64,000 bases of DNA from Tahibacter aquaticus (GCF_004363655.1 NZ_SNZH01000001.1:672425-736424); one strand, 5' to 3'; positions 34,920-45,345 are shown, counted from the stretch's first letter. Numbers and translations are program-made. Notes: generated by a model from the letters alone, not told the origin.

Positions 34920-35210
34920 TTACAGCGTCCAGCGCACGTCCGGATCGGCGCGCAGCACGGCATGGGCGGCGTCGTATTTTTCCCGGTCGGGGCAGGTGAA
35001 GCTCAAGGTGACGGAGACGTAGTTGCCTTCCCGCGACGGGCGCGAGCGGACCGAGCCTTCCAGTACGTTCAGGCCCAGGCCGGCGATGAGCAGCGGCATG
35101 CGCTCATCCAGGCCGGTGCCGGCATTGCCGACGGCGGTGATTTCGAACAGGCCCGGGAATTGAAAGCCTTGTTGCGGCGATTCGGGCTGGATGTCATCCA
35201 GATTGCGCAT
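34920..35210 (-). CDS. ybeD: DUF493 (YbeD-family) protein
   Basis: This 96-residue protein has the small alpha/beta (ferredoxin-like) fold of DUF493. [16 protein letters not shown] is the N-terminal strand-helix and [24 protein letters not shown] the second half. Its start ATG overlaps the dacC stop by one base (TGATG), so translation is coupled. Its conserved position between dacC and lipB suggests a regulatory role in lipoylation or cell wall, but no function is proven. Confidence 0.9.
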   Translation of the reverse strand: MRNLDDIQPESPQQGFQFPGLFEITAVGNAGTGLDERMPLLIAGLGLNVLEGSVRSRPSREGNYVSVTLSFTCPDREKYDAAHAVLRADPDVRWTL

Positions 35211-36469
35211 CACTTGGTATCCGGTTGCTTGGAGGGTTGGATCGCCTCGTCGCTCTTGAACCACAGCAGGATGCCGTCGCCGAGGCGGTGCATGAAACCG
35301 CCTTCAGGGTACTCCTGCAGCGCAACGATGGGCCGTTCGAGCAAAGGCTTGCCGTCCAGCGAGATGCGCAGCGTACCGACGCTCTGGCCCTTGCTGAACG
35401 GAGCGACGAAACGGCCCGGCACATCCATGGCGGCCTTGAGGTCGCCATAGCGGCCGCGCGGCAGGGTCACCAGCACGTCTTCGCTCACGCCGAGCTGGAT
35501 GGTGTCGGCCTGGCCTTTCCACAAGGTCGGCTCGGCCACCGGCTTGTCGGCGCTGTAGAGCTTGTGCGTCTCGTAGAAACGGAAGCCGTAGTTGAGCAGT
35601 TCCTGGGTCATGTCGGCGCGGACTTTCTCGCCCTTGGTGCCCATCACCACGGTGATCAGGCGTTCGTCGTCGCGCTTGGCCGAGGCGGTCAGGCAATAGC
35701 CGGCGGCGGAATGGTGGCCAGTCTTGATGCCGTCGACCGAGGCGTCGCGCCAGAGCAGCGCATTGCGGTTGTGCTGCTTGATGCCGTTCCACTCGAACTC
35801 CTTGATCGCGTAGATCTTGTAGTCCTCGGGAAAATCGCGGATCAGCGCGCGCGACAGGCTGGCGATGTCGTGTGCCGTGGTGTAGTGGTCGGGCGCCGAC
35901 AGGCCGCTGGCGTTGACGAAATGCGTGTCCTTGAGGCCCAGGCGCTTGGCATATTCGTTCATGAGGTCGGCAAACACCGCCTCGGAGCCGGCCAGGTGCT
36001 CGGCCAGGGCAATGGCCGAGTCGTTGCCCGACTGCACGATCATGCCCATCAGCAGATCGTGCAGCTTTACCTTGGAATTCAGCGCGAGAAAACTGGTGGA
36101 GCCGTCGGTGCCGGCGCCGCCGCCGCGCCAGGCGTTTTCGCTGATGAACACTTGGTCGTCGGGCTTGACCTTGCCGGCGGCGAGTTCGGCCGAGACCACG
36201 TACGAGGTCATGATCTTGGTGATGGAGGCCGGCTCGACGCGCTCGTCCGGATTGCTGGAAGCGAGAATCTGGCCAGTGGCGTAGTCCATCAGCACCCAGC
36301 TTTTCGCATCCAGGCTGGGCGGCGGCGGCATCGGCGCGGCGATAGCGCCGGGCACGGGTACGGCGGCGGGCTTGGGTGTGGCCGCAGCCGGGGTCGGTGT
36401 CTGCGCAACGGCAAGTCCGGCGCAGGTGGTCAGCAAGACGCTGGCGAGCAAATTCAAGCGATACGACAT
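35210..36469 (-). CDS. dacC: D-alanyl-D-alanine carboxypeptidase (PBP5/6 family)
   Basis: This 419-residue protein has a signal peptide (SYRLNLLASVLLTTCAGLAVA), then an alanine/proline-rich linker (about 24-50). The S11 catalytic domain has SITK (S-x-x-K), SGND (S-x-N) and KTGHH (K-T-G). A C-terminal PBP5-type beta domain (about 300-395) follows. It removes the terminal D-alanine from peptidoglycan stem peptides in the periplasm. The C-terminal amphipathic helix that anchors PBP5 is present as HRLGDGILLWFKS. The ATG at 36469 has GGAAG eight bases upstream; an earlier in-frame start at 36484 lacks one. Whether dacA or dacC is the better symbol is undecided. Confidence 0.93.
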   Translation of the reverse strand: MSYRLNLLASVLLTTCAGLAVAQTPTPAAATPKPAAVPVPGAIAAPMPPPPSLDAKSWVLMDYATGQILASSNPDERVEPASITKIMTSYVVSAELAAGKVKPDDQVFISENAWRGGGAGTDGSTSFLALNSKVKLHDLLMGMIVQSGNDSAIALAEHLAGSEAVFADLMNEYAKRLGLKDTHFVNASGLSAPDHYTTAHDIASLSRALIRDFPEDYKIYAIKEFEWNGIKQHNRNALLWRDASVDGIKTGHHSAAGYCLTASAKRDDERLITVVMGTKGEKVRADMTQELLNYGFRFYETHKLYSADKPVAEPTLWKGQADTIQLGVSEDVLVTLPRGRYGDLKAAMDVPGRFVAPFSKGQSVGTLRISLDGKPLLERPIVALQEYPEGGFMHRLGDGILLWFKSDEAIQPSKQPDTK

Positions 36470-36512
36470 GGTTCTTCCGTACATGTAAGGCCGGCCGTGG
36501 GCCGGCGTTGGA

Positions 36513-37499
36513 TCAATCGATGGCGACCCGGGCTTCGCCCAGGCCGAGACGGCGGATTTCCTGGGTCAGGCGGTCGGCTTCGTCCACGTCGCGCAGCGGG
36601 CCCAGGCGCACGCGCCGCACGCTGCGGCCATTGACCGAGGCCTCGACCACGCGCACGTCGCCCAGCCCGGCCGCAGCGACACGCTGCGCGGCGCGGTCGG
36701 CATTGTTTTGCTCGCCGAAGGCGCCGACCTGCAGATAGATGCGTGGCTGCTGTGTTGCGTTGGCGTCGGCCAGCGCGGTGGCTGGCGCCGGCGCGGACGC
36801 CCTGGCATCGACCGGGGTGGTCCTGGGCAATGGCCGCGGCGGCGTCTTCGCCACCGTGGCGGCGGCACGTACATCCGGCTCGACTTCGCCCGGCGTCAGC
36901 GCGCGCACCTCGACCAGGCCGGTGCCCTTGGGCCAGACGCCGATCTTCACCGCGGCGGCGTAGGACAGGTCGATCAGGCGGTTGTCGTGGAACGGGCCGC
37001 GGTCGTTCACGCGCACTATTACACTTTTACCAGTTTCCAGATTGGTCACGCGCGCCCAGCTCGGCAGCGGCAGCGACTTGTGCGCGGCGCTGAATTTGTA
37101 CATGTCGTAGGGCTCGAAGCTCGACGTCATATAGCCGTGGAACTTGTTGCCGTACCAGGAAGAAATGCCACGCTCGACATAACCCTGCGAAGTCGGCAGC
37201 ACCTGGTAGGTGCGGCCCAGCACGCTGTACGGCGAGCGGTTGCCGTAGCGCGACAGCGGTTCGGTCTTGGGTTCGGGTTCGGCAATCTTGCTGACATCGA
37301 TGGTCTCGCTCGGCCCGGCATCGTGCGCCTGGCGATAGCGTTCCGCCTGGCTGAGGCTGGTTTCTGGCGCGGACGGGGCCGATTCGGGCGCGGCGCTGGC
37401 GGCCGGCGGACGCGGTGCCACGGCGCGGCCGGGCTTGGCCTTGTTGCCGGCGCAGGCCGTCAGCAGGGCCAGCGCAAGCAGCAGCCACACGCGCCTCAC
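36513..37499 (-). CDS. rlpA: RlpA-family septal ring lytic transglycosylase, lipoprotein
   Basis: This 328-residue lipoprotein starts at GTG 37499; the lipobox LLTAC puts the acylated Cys at residue 16. A linker is followed by the double-psi beta-barrel domain (about 107-205; GISSWYGNKFHG and VRVNDRGPFHDNRLIDLS, with the catalytic Asp in NDRGPF). A C-terminal SPOR domain follows (about 250-328; IYLQVGAFGEQNNADRAA) that binds denuded glycan strands. It cleaves peptidoglycan lacking stem peptides, mainly at the septum. The start overlaps the mltB stop by four bases. Neighbouring mltB, rodA and mreBCD make the whole stretch a cell-wall growth cluster. Confidence 0.93.
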   Translation of the reverse strand: MRRVWLLLALALLTACAGNKAKPGRAVAPRPPAASAAPESAPSAPETSLSQAERYRQAHDAGPSETIDVSKIAEPEPKTEPLSRYGNRSPYSVLGRTYQVLPTSQGYVERGISSWYGNKFHGYMTSSFEPYDMYKFSAAHKSLPLPSWARVTNLETGKSVIVRVNDRGPFHDNRLIDLSYAAAVKIGVWPKGTGLVEVRALTPGEVEPDVRAAATVAKTPPRPLPRTTPVDARASAPAPATALADANATQQPRIYLQVGAFGEQNNADRAAQRVAAAGLGDVRVVEASVNGRSVRRVRLGPLRDVDEADRLTQEIRRLGLGEARVAID

Positions 37500-38500
37500 G
37501 GACCGCTGCCCTCGCTGCCCGCGGCAATCGCCTCGGCCAGCTGCTTCACTGCCATGGCGTACATGGGGCTGCGGTTATAGCGGGTGATGACGTAGAAGTT
37601 CTGGAAGGTGACCCAGTATTCGGTGCCCTGCTCGCCTTCCAGCTTGAGCAAGGTGGCCGGGCGCTGCGGGTCGAGGTGTTCCGCCACCTGGTAGCCCCAG
37701 GCGTGCAGCTGTTCCAGCGGATAGACCGGCTCGCTGTTGGCCGGGCTGATCTCCCGCGCCCCTTCGGCCAGTTCGGCGCGCAGCGCCACCGGGCCGTCCG
37801 GCTCCCAGCCGTGGCCCTGGAAATAGCTGGCCACGCTGGCGACGATGTCGGGCGTGGAATTCCACAGGTCGATGCGCTGGTCGCCGTCGTAGTCCTGGGC
37901 GAAGCGCGCGATCGAGGTGGGCATGAACTGGCCCCAGCCCATGGCGCCGGCGTAGGAGCCGCGCAATTCCTCGATCGGATAGGCCAGGTGGCCGTCATTG
38001 AGCCGCAACAGCTGCGACAGCTGCTCGCGGAAGAACTTTTCTCGCGGCGGATAGTAGAAGGCCAGCGTGGTCAGCGCATCCAGCACCTTGTACTTGCCGG
38101 TGATGCGGCCGTAGCTGGTTTCCACGCCGATGATGGCAACGATGATCGACGGCGCCACCTGGAACTGCGCCGCTACCTTGTCGATCAGTTCGCGGTTGTC
38201 GCGGTAGAAGGCGATGCCCCCGTCGCGGCGCGCATCGGTGATGAAGATCGGCCGGTAGTCCTTCCAGGGCTTGGTCGCCTCGGCTGGCCGGGAAATCGCG
38301 TCGATGATGCTTTGCTGGTATTCGGCCTTGGCCAGGATGGCCAGCACGTCAACCGCATCGAGGCCGAAATCGCGCGCCTGCTCGGCGGCGAAGATCTGCT
38401 GGGCCTGGGCGGGCACGGCCGGCGGATCCCCGGCGAAGGCGACGGAAACGGCGAGCAGCGGACACGCAAGGACGGAAAGAACACGGAAAAACACGGGCAT
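37496..38500 (-). CDS. mltB: Lytic murein transglycosylase B
   Basis: This 334-residue protein has a signal peptide (PVFFRVLSVLACPLLAVSVAF) and a lysozyme-like domain with the catalytic glutamate in GVETSYGRITGKY. LRGSYAGAMGWGQFMPTSIA and DGDQRIDLWNSTPDIVASVA are MltB family hallmarks, the latter with a calcium-site-like acidic loop. It cuts the MurNAc-GlcNAc bond with 1,6-anhydro product. The lipobox found in E. coli MltB is replaced by a plain Sec signal, so the protein is probably soluble in the periplasm. The ATG at 38500 is used in place of an upstream GTG at 38581 that precedes the signal. Confidence 0.92.
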   Translation of the reverse strand: MPVFFRVLSVLACPLLAVSVAFAGDPPAVPAQAQQIFAAEQARDFGLDAVDVLAILAKAEYQQSIIDAISRPAEATKPWKDYRPIFITDARRDGGIAFYRDNRELIDKVAAQFQVAPSIIVAIIGVETSYGRITGKYKVLDALTTLAFYYPPREKFFREQLSQLLRLNDGHLAYPIEELRGSYAGAMGWGQFMPTSIARFAQDYDGDQRIDLWNSTPDIVASVASYFQGHGWEPDGPVALRAELAEGAREISPANSEPVYPLEQLHAWGYQVAEHLDPQRPATLLKLEGEQGTEYWVTFQNFYVITRYNRSPMYAMAVKQLAEAIAAGSEGSGP

Positions 38501-38864
38501 CGATAGCGCCTGGCCAGCGTCTGGGCAAACAGGCGCTAGGTTAGCATGCGTATCGAGGGGCCAAACCCGCGCTGCAGTCACGGTTCAGCTGGGCCTCGGG
38601 CTCGGTTCTGTAGGCCTGTTCGCACGGCTCCGCGCCGGCAAACCGTGCACGGCTGCAGGGGTTCAGGGCCCCGCGGGGGGCCGCCGCGCCGTCGAGTTCG
38701 CGCCCCAGGCAAGCAGGCGCCGCGGTGGATGACGCTGCCGCTGCAATGCCAGCGCGTCATCGCGCCGCGGGAGCGCATCGGCGCGCTGCGAACGCCGCGC
38801 CGCAAACGCCTGCAGCAGCGCGCCGGCCTCGCCGGCCGGCATCATGGCGCTTGCGCTTGCCGCG
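38501..38864. other. Region between the small unknown gene and mltB without recognised gene
   Basis: These 364 bases contain a G-rich run (GGGCCCCGCGGGGGG at about 38667-38681) and scattered C/G palindromes. I saw no RNA gene, no terminator with a T run, and no convincing coding frame. It should hold the mltB promoter. Confidence 0.4.
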
Positions 38865-39305
38865 TCAGCGCGTGAGGCGGAAAGTCGACGCCTTCTCCCA
38901 CAGGGACTTGATGTTGTCGCGCCAGCGCTGCGCTGCCGGAGGCGCCTCGGGCGGCCCTTGCAGCGGCACCGCCTTCGGCGTGTTGACCTGGCCTTCCTGC
39001 GCATAGCGCAGCGCCTCGATCGCCAGCCTGTCCCAGCGCAGGAAACTCGCCACGGGGACCAGCACCCAGGGACTGCGTTCGCCCGCCACGCCGAGCGGCG
39101 CCCAGCTCGTCGCACCCGGCAGGGCCAGCGCCTGTTCGCGCGCGCGGCCCTGCAGCCGGAACGCCATGCCCGGCAGCATGTAGAACAAAAACGCCGTGCC
39201 GTTTACCTGTACCGCCGGCTTGCCGTAGAGGCTGCTTGCGGTGGCATCGTGCTGCCGGGTCATGAACTCGGCAATCGTGTCGTAACGCGTGCGGGCATTG
39301 GCCAT
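38865..39305 (-). CDS. Small protein of unknown function (TfoX N-terminal-like)
   Basis: This 146-residue soluble protein contains the phrases YGKPAVQVNGTAFLFYM and LPGATSWAPLG, with a central beta-sheet-like pattern. It is similar in appearance to the TfoX/Sxy N-terminal or YjbR-like folds that bind DNA or ligands. The resemblance is moderate; the protein lacks the TfoX C-terminal domain. The ATG at 39305 opens MANARTRYDTIAEF. It lies between rodA (80 bases upstream) and mltB on the same strand, but no cell-wall role is implied. Confidence 0.6.
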   Translation of the reverse strand: MANARTRYDTIAEFMTRQHDATASSLYGKPAVQVNGTAFLFYMLPGMAFRLQGRAREQALALPGATSWAPLGVAGERSPWVLVPVASFLRWDRLAIEALRYAQEGQVNTPKAVPLQGPPEAPPAAQRWRDNIKSLWEKASTFRLTR

Positions 39306-39384
39306 GACCGGACGTAGCCTCCCTGTGGCTTTGCCGCATGCTACGCCGATCCCGCCACACGCGCGTTCACTACATGTGATGCGT

Positions 39385-40500
39385 TCAGCGCAGCGCCTTG
39401 CGATGCGCATGAATCGACATCAGTACGCCGAAGCCGGTCAGCAGGCTGACCGCCGAAGTGCCGCCGTAGCTCACCAGCGGCAGCGGCACGCCGACCACGG
39501 GCAGCAGGCCGGTGATCATGCCGCCGTTGACCATGACGTAGACGAAGAACGACATGCCGATGGCGCCGGCGAGCAGGCGCGAATAGGTGTCCTTGGCATT
39601 CGCCGCAATCCACAGGCTGCGGCCGATGATGAAGACGTACAGCGAGATCAGCAGCACTACGCCGATCAGGCCGAACTCCTCGCTGAACACCGAGAACACG
39701 AAGTCGGTAGTGTGCTCGGGCAGGAATTCCAGGCGCGACTGGCTGCCCTGGTGCCAGCCCTTGCCGAAGACGCCGCCGGCGCCGACCGCGATTTCCGACT
39801 GGATGATGTGCCAGCCGTTGCCGAGCGGGTCGGATTCCGGATCCATGAACATGCGCACGCGATTGCGCTGGTATTCGTGCAGGAAATGCCAGGCCACCGG
39901 AGCCGCGCCCGCGGCCAGGCCAAGCAGGCCGCCGATGCGCCACCAGGACAGGCCGGACAGGAACAGCGCGAACGCGCCGCTGGCGGCGACCAGCAGCGAG
40001 GTGCCCAGGTCGGGCTGTTCCGCGATCAGGCCGGCCGGGATGCCGATGATCACGGCAACGGTGAACAGGTCGCGCCAGTCCGGCGGCAGGGTGCGCGCGT
40101 GCAGATACCAGGCCACCATCATCGGCGTGGCCAGCTTGAGCAGTTCCGACGGCTGGAAGCGCACGAATTTCAGGTCCAGCCAGCGATTCGAGCCACGGCC
40201 TTCGCCGAACAGCTCCACCAGCACCAGCAACACCACGCCGATGGCGTAGAACCACGGCGTCCAGTTGCGCAGGGTCGACGGCGGAATGCGCGACATCGCG
40301 ATCAGGGCCACGCCGCCCATGAGAAAGCGCATGCCCTGGTTGATGACGATGCTCGCGTCCTTGTCGCCGGCGCTGTACAGCGTGACCAGGCCGATCGTGC
40401 CGACCAGCACCAGCGCCAGCAGCAGCGGCAGATCCACGCGCGGCCGGCGCAACTGGCGCCTGGCCGCCTGGGCAAGCCGGTCCAGGTGGGTATCGATCAT
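39385..40500 (-). CDS. rodA: Rod-shape-determining peptidoglycan polymerase RodA
   Basis: This 371-residue SEDS protein has ten membrane helices. It polymerises lipid II into glycan strands for side-wall growth together with PBP2. RWLDLKFVRFQPSELLKLA and EQPDLGTSLLVAASG are SEDS signatures (the aspartate of EQPDLGT is the presumed catalytic residue). GWHQGSQSRLEFLPEHTTDFVFSV is the C-terminal extracellular-loop motif. It overlaps the mrdA stop by four bases (ATGA), so RodA and its transpeptidase partner are coupled. Confidence 0.96.
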   Translation of the reverse strand: MIDTHLDRLAQAARRQLRRPRVDLPLLLALVLVGTIGLVTLYSAGDKDASIVINQGMRFLMGGVALIAMSRIPPSTLRNWTPWFYAIGVVLLVLVELFGEGRGSNRWLDLKFVRFQPSELLKLATPMMVAWYLHARTLPPDWRDLFTVAVIIGIPAGLIAEQPDLGTSLLVAASGAFALFLSGLSWWRIGGLLGLAAGAAPVAWHFLHEYQRNRVRMFMDPESDPLGNGWHIIQSEIAVGAGGVFGKGWHQGSQSRLEFLPEHTTDFVFSVFSEEFGLIGVVLLISLYVFIIGRSLWIAANAKDTYSRLLAGAIGMSFFVYVMVNGGMITGLLPVVGVPLPLVSYGGTSAVSLLTGFGVLMSIHAHRKALR

Positions 40501-42398
40501 CGCGACGGTCCCATGGCAGGGGGCGCGGCGGTCGGCGTCGGCGCCAGCGTGCCTGGTGGCGGCGCCAGCCAGGCGTCGAGGATCTTGCGCCCCAGCGGCG
40601 CCGCATCGGCCGAACCGCTGGCGCCGAACTCCATCACCAGGGCCAGGGCAATCTGCGGCTGCTCGGCCGGTGCAAACGCGACGAACAGGGCCTGGTGGCG
40701 CTGAGCGTCGGTCAGGCCGCGCTTGTCGACTTCGTCGCCGGTGCGGGAAAAACGCTGCGCCGTGCCGGTCTTGCCGGCGGCGGTATACGGCGCGTCGGCA
40801 AACACGCGCGCGGCAGTGCCGGTAGGGCCGGCGACCACGGCAACCATGCCGTCGCGCACCAGATCCCAGTTGGTCATCTTGACGATGAAGCTGGAATCGA
40901 CGCGGGCCAGCGGCATTGGTTCGACCGGCGCATTGAAGCCCAGCTGGGTCGCGCGCAGCAGGTGGATGGGGTGGTGCTCGCCCTTCGCCGCCAGGATCGC
41001 CGTGGCATTGGCCAGTTGCACCGGCGTCACCACCCAGTAGCCCTGGCCGATGCCGGCGATGACGGTTTCGCCGGGAAACCAGGGCTTGTCGAACATGGCC
41101 CGTTTCCAGTCCTTGGACGGCAGGATGCCGTTGCCTTCGCCGTTCAGATCGATGCCGGTCGGCTTGCCAAAGCCAAAGCGCCCGAGATAGCTGGTCATGC
41201 GGTCTATGCCCATGTCCAGCGCCAGCGAGTAGAAATAAGTATTGACCGACTGGGCCAGCGATTCGACCAGGCCCACCCGGCCGTGACCGCCGCGGCGCCA
41301 GTCGCGATAGCCGCGGCTTTGCCCCGGAATATGGAATTCGCCGGTCGACACGACGGTATCGCCGGGCTGGCGCACGCCCATCTCCAGGCCGGCAATGCCC
41401 ATGAACGGCTTGACCGTGGAACCCGGCTTGTAGGTGCCGACCAGGGCGCGGTGCAACAGCGGCCGCAAGGGCGAAGACAGCAGACCGCGATAGTCGGTAT
41501 GGCTGATGCCGTTGACGAACAGATTGGGATCGAAGCTGGGCACGCTGACCATGGCCAGCACTTCGCCGTTGCGCGGATCGATCGCCACGGCGGCGCCGGC
41601 CTTGCCCTCGAAGATCGCCTCGGTGGCTTCCTGCAGACGCACGTCGATGCTCAGGTAAAGGTTCTTGCCCGGACGTGGTGGCGTGCTGTCGAGCACGCGC
41701 AGGGCGCGGCCGTCGGCATTGGTTTCCACGCGTTCGTAGCCGGGCTCGCCGTGCAGCAGGTTTTCGTAAAAGCGCTCGATGCCGGTCTTGCCCACATGCG
41801 TGGTACCGGCATAGCGGCTGGCGTCGAGCTTCTGCAGATCGGCCTCGTCGATGCGCGCGACATAGCCGACGACATGGCCGAACTCGGCCCCGCGCGGATA
41901 GGTGCGGGTGAGGTAAGGCACCACTTCGACGCCGGGGAAACGCCAGCGATTGACCGCGAACTTGGCCACTTCGTCGTCGGACAGGCGAAACCGCAGCGGC
42001 AGGCTGTTGAAGCCGCGGCGGCCCTTGCGCGATTCCTGGAAGCGCTTGATGTCGTCGTCGGTGAGCGGCACCACGTTGCGCAGTTCGTCCAGCAACGCAT
42101 CCATGTTCCTGACCCGCTCCGGCACCACTTCCAGGCGGAACGCCGCGGTGTTGTCGGCGAGCAGAATACCGTTGCGGTCGAAGATCAGCCCGCGCGCGGG
42201 CGGAATCGGCCGCAGCTTGATGCGGTTGGCGTCGGCGCGCGTGGCGAATTCCGCATGGCGCAGCACCTGCAGGTTGACGAAGCGCGCCGCCAGCACGCCC
42301 AGGCAGACCACGATGATCAGAAAGCCGGCAACGGCGCGGCGCTGGAAAAGCGCCACCTCGCTGCCGCTGTCCTTGAGCTTGGTGCGGCGCGGACTCAT
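40497..42398 (-). CDS. mrdA: Penicillin-binding protein 2 (MrdA)
   Basis: This 633-residue protein has a single membrane anchor at about residues 22-45. The N-terminal pedestal domain (about 50-230) and the transpeptidase domain (about 250-600) follow. The catalytic motif is STVK in KPGSTVKPFMG, SVN (QSVNTYFYSL) is the second motif, and KTGTAQ is the KTG motif. It crosslinks side-wall peptidoglycan with RodA. The MSPRRTKLKDSG start at 42398 overlaps the mreD stop by four bases. The C-terminal 30 residues are proline-rich and probably disordered. Confidence 0.96.
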   Translation of the reverse strand: MSPRRTKLKDSGSEVALFQRRAVAGFLIIVVCLGVLAARFVNLQVLRHAEFATRADANRIKLRPIPPARGLIFDRNGILLADNTAAFRLEVVPERVRNMDALLDELRNVVPLTDDDIKRFQESRKGRRGFNSLPLRFRLSDDEVAKFAVNRWRFPGVEVVPYLTRTYPRGAEFGHVVGYVARIDEADLQKLDASRYAGTTHVGKTGIERFYENLLHGEPGYERVETNADGRALRVLDSTPPRPGKNLYLSIDVRLQEATEAIFEGKAGAAVAIDPRNGEVLAMVSVPSFDPNLFVNGISHTDYRGLLSSPLRPLLHRALVGTYKPGSTVKPFMGIAGLEMGVRQPGDTVVSTGEFHIPGQSRGYRDWRRGGHGRVGLVESLAQSVNTYFYSLALDMGIDRMTSYLGRFGFGKPTGIDLNGEGNGILPSKDWKRAMFDKPWFPGETVIAGIGQGYWVVTPVQLANATAILAAKGEHHPIHLLRATQLGFNAPVEPMPLARVDSSFIVKMTNWDLVRDGMVAVVAGPTGTAARVFADAPYTAAGKTGTAQRFSRTGDEVDKRGLTDAQRHQALFVAFAPAEQPQIALALVMEFGASGSADAAPLGRKILDAWLAPPPGTLAPTPTAAPPAMGPSR

Positions 42399-42886
42399 GC
42401 CTCGTGCACGCGCAGCCGCGCGCGCAGGTCGTCGAACAGCAGGAATACCCAGGGCCAGGCCAGCATGCCGGCTACCGGCGCATACCAGAAATTCAGCGGC
42501 GGAATCGGGTCGCCGGTGAAGGCACGCTCCATCAGGCTGAGCACGCGGTCGTTCAGCAGCAGGGCAAATACCGCCAGCGACTGCTGCCACATCGGAAAGA
42601 AGCGCAGCCGGGCGCGGAAGCGCAGCACGATAAACGCCAGCGCCGCCAGGCGCAGGGCCTGATCGCCCAGCAGATCGCCCTGCAGCACGTCGCCGACCAG
42701 GCCAAGCAGGAAAGCGCGGCCCAGGCCGATGCGATCCGGCTCTTCCAACGCCCAGTAGATCAGGATCAGGCCCAGCCAATACGGCCGGAATGGCAGCATG
42801 AAGGCCGGCATCGGCATCAGCTGCAGCAGGCAGGCCACGGCCAGGCTGAAGACGAACAGCATCGAATGGGCGCGATGGCGGTTCAT
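42395..42886 (-). CDS. mreD: Rod-shape-determining protein MreD
   Basis: This 163-residue membrane protein has about five helices. FLLGLVGDVLQGDLLGDQALRL contains the conserved G-x-x-x-D of MreD. It links MreC and the RodA/PBP2 complex in the elongasome. Overlaps of four bases with both mreC (upstream) and mrdA (downstream) indicate strict co-translation. Nothing unusual is seen. Confidence 0.94.
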   Translation of the reverse strand: MNRHRAHSMLFVFSLAVACLLQLMPMPAFMLPFRPYWLGLILIYWALEEPDRIGLGRAFLLGLVGDVLQGDLLGDQALRLAALAFIVLRFRARLRFFPMWQQSLAVFALLLNDRVLSLMERAFTGDPIPPLNFWYAPVAGMLAWPWVFLLFDDLRARLRVHEA

Positions 42887-44046
42887 GGCGTGGTTTCCGG
42901 CGGCGCTGCCGTGACCGGCGCTGCTGTGGCTGGCGTGGTTTGCGCAGGCGGGGCGGCGGGGCGCGCCGCCGCTGGATGGGCGGGGCGCAAGACAGGCGCC
43001 GCCGGCGTGGTCGCCGGACTGCCTGCCGCATTGCTGCTTGCCGGATTGTTGGCCGGCGCACCGGCCGCCGGCCTGGCCACGGCCGCCGCGGTGCCGGCCG
43101 GGGGCTGCGGCGAGGTTGCCGCAGGTACGCCAAACGCCGCCCCTTCGCCCGGCGGCGGTGACGGCGGCCCGGTCTCGCCCTTGAGCGCCGGTGGACCTAC
43201 CGGATCGGCCAACGGCCTCAACAGCAGCACATCGCCGCTGCGCTCCAGCGCCGCGGCCGGACGCGCCACCGCCACAGCGAACATGCCGCTGGGCTCGGCC
43301 GCTACCGACTGGATCTCGCCGACCGGAAAGCCCGCCGGAAAACTGCCGCCCAGGCCCGAGGTGATCAGCTTGTCGCCGCTCTTCACGTCAGCGCTGACCG
43401 GAATGTTCGGCACATCGAGCCGATCGCTGCTGCCGCTGCCATAGGCGATCGTGCGCAAGCCGGTGCGCTCGATCACCACCGGGATGGCGTGCGAGGCATC
43501 GGTGATCAGCACCGCCGTCGAGGTGGTCGGCAGCACTTCGCTGATCTGGCCCATCACGCCGTAGGCATCCAGCACGGCCTGGCCGACGACAATACCCTGC
43601 TTGGCACCGGCATCCAGCGTGATGCGCTGGCGGTACGGGTCGAGCACGATGTCGATCAGCTTGGCCAGCTGCACGCCCAGGCCCAGCGAATGCTGCACTT
43701 CCAGCAGTTCCTTCAGGCGCGTGTTCTGCTCGGCCACCGCGCCCAGGCGGTTGAGCCGGGCCTGGGTCAGCAGCAGGGCTTCGCGCAGGCGCTGGTTTTC
43801 CTGGGTCAGGGCCTGGCGGTCGGCCACGGCCAGGCGCACCGCGCGGGCCGCATCCGCCGGCATCGCGGCAATACGGTAGACCGGCTCGATCGCCACGGCG
43901 GTGAATTCGCGCACGCGCTTCAGATAATGGCCACGGAAGTCCGCCACCATCAGGGTCACGCCCAGAGCGAGGTACACGACCAGACGCAAGGTACTGGTCG
44001 CGCCGGCGCCGAACAGGGGACTGGTGTCGGTGCGGGCAAGCGGCAT
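42883..44046 (-). CDS. mreC: Rod-shape-determining protein MreC with a long low-complexity tail
   Basis: This 387-residue protein has one membrane helix (about 22-40), a coiled coil (about 70-110; QALTQENQRLREALLLTQAR), and the double beta-barrel periplasmic domain (about 120-275), which binds PBP2. The last 110 residues are almost only Pro, Ala, Thr and Gly (PAAGAPANNPASS). Core MreC is about 280 residues, so this tail is an addition; it may reach through the cell wall or be disordered. It starts 55 bases after the mreB stop, with a hairpin between them. Confidence 0.95.
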   Translation of the reverse strand: MPLARTDTSPLFGAGATSTLRLVVYLALGVTLMVADFRGHYLKRVREFTAVAIEPVYRIAAMPADAARAVRLAVADRQALTQENQRLREALLLTQARLNRLGAVAEQNTRLKELLEVQHSLGLGVQLAKLIDIVLDPYRQRITLDAGAKQGIVVGQAVLDAYGVMGQISEVLPTTSTAVLITDASHAIPVVIERTGLRTIAYGSGSSDRLDVPNIPVSADVKSGDKLITSGLGGSFPAGFPVGEIQSVAAEPSGMFAVAVARPAAALERSGDVLLLRPLADPVGPPALKGETGPPSPPPGEGAAFGVPAATSPQPPAGTAAAVARPAAGAPANNPASSNAAGSPATTPAAPVLRPAHPAAARPAAPPAQTTPATAAPVTAAPPETTP

Positions 44047-44065
44047 CGGGAATCAGGCCAGGAGG

Positions 44066-44090
44066 AAAACGCCGCGGCCAGGCCGCGGCG
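44066..44090 (-). terminator. Attenuator-like hairpin between mreB and mreC
   Basis: 44070-44079 and 44081-44090 are 10-base inverted repeats, all G and C, centred on one base. On the coding (minus) strand they are followed at once by TTTT (44069-44066). The stem can form with a slightly opened loop. Partial termination here would let mreB be made in excess over mreCD, as is usual; that role is inference. Confidence 0.42.
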
Positions 44091-44101
44091 TGTGCCGCGG
44101 A

Positions 44102-45229
<1,128 letters not shown>

Positions 45230-45287
45230 TTAAGAAAGCATTTTTGTCTGGCCGAAATATGGCGGAACGCGGCCGGAGTTATGCGCT

Positions 45288-45315
45288 TTGGCAGGCAACG
45301 GCGACATGCTAAGTT
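45288..45315 (+). promoter_or_regulatory. Candidate sigma-70 promoter of gatCAB
   Basis: TTGGCA (five of six) at 45288-45293 and a poor -10 TAAGTT at 45310-45315 are spaced by 16 bases, with 30 bases to the gatC start. The location between divergent mreB and gatC supports it. Confidence 0.3.
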
Positions 45316-45345
45316 CGGTCGCTCCACCCATTCGCATTCTTCCAC

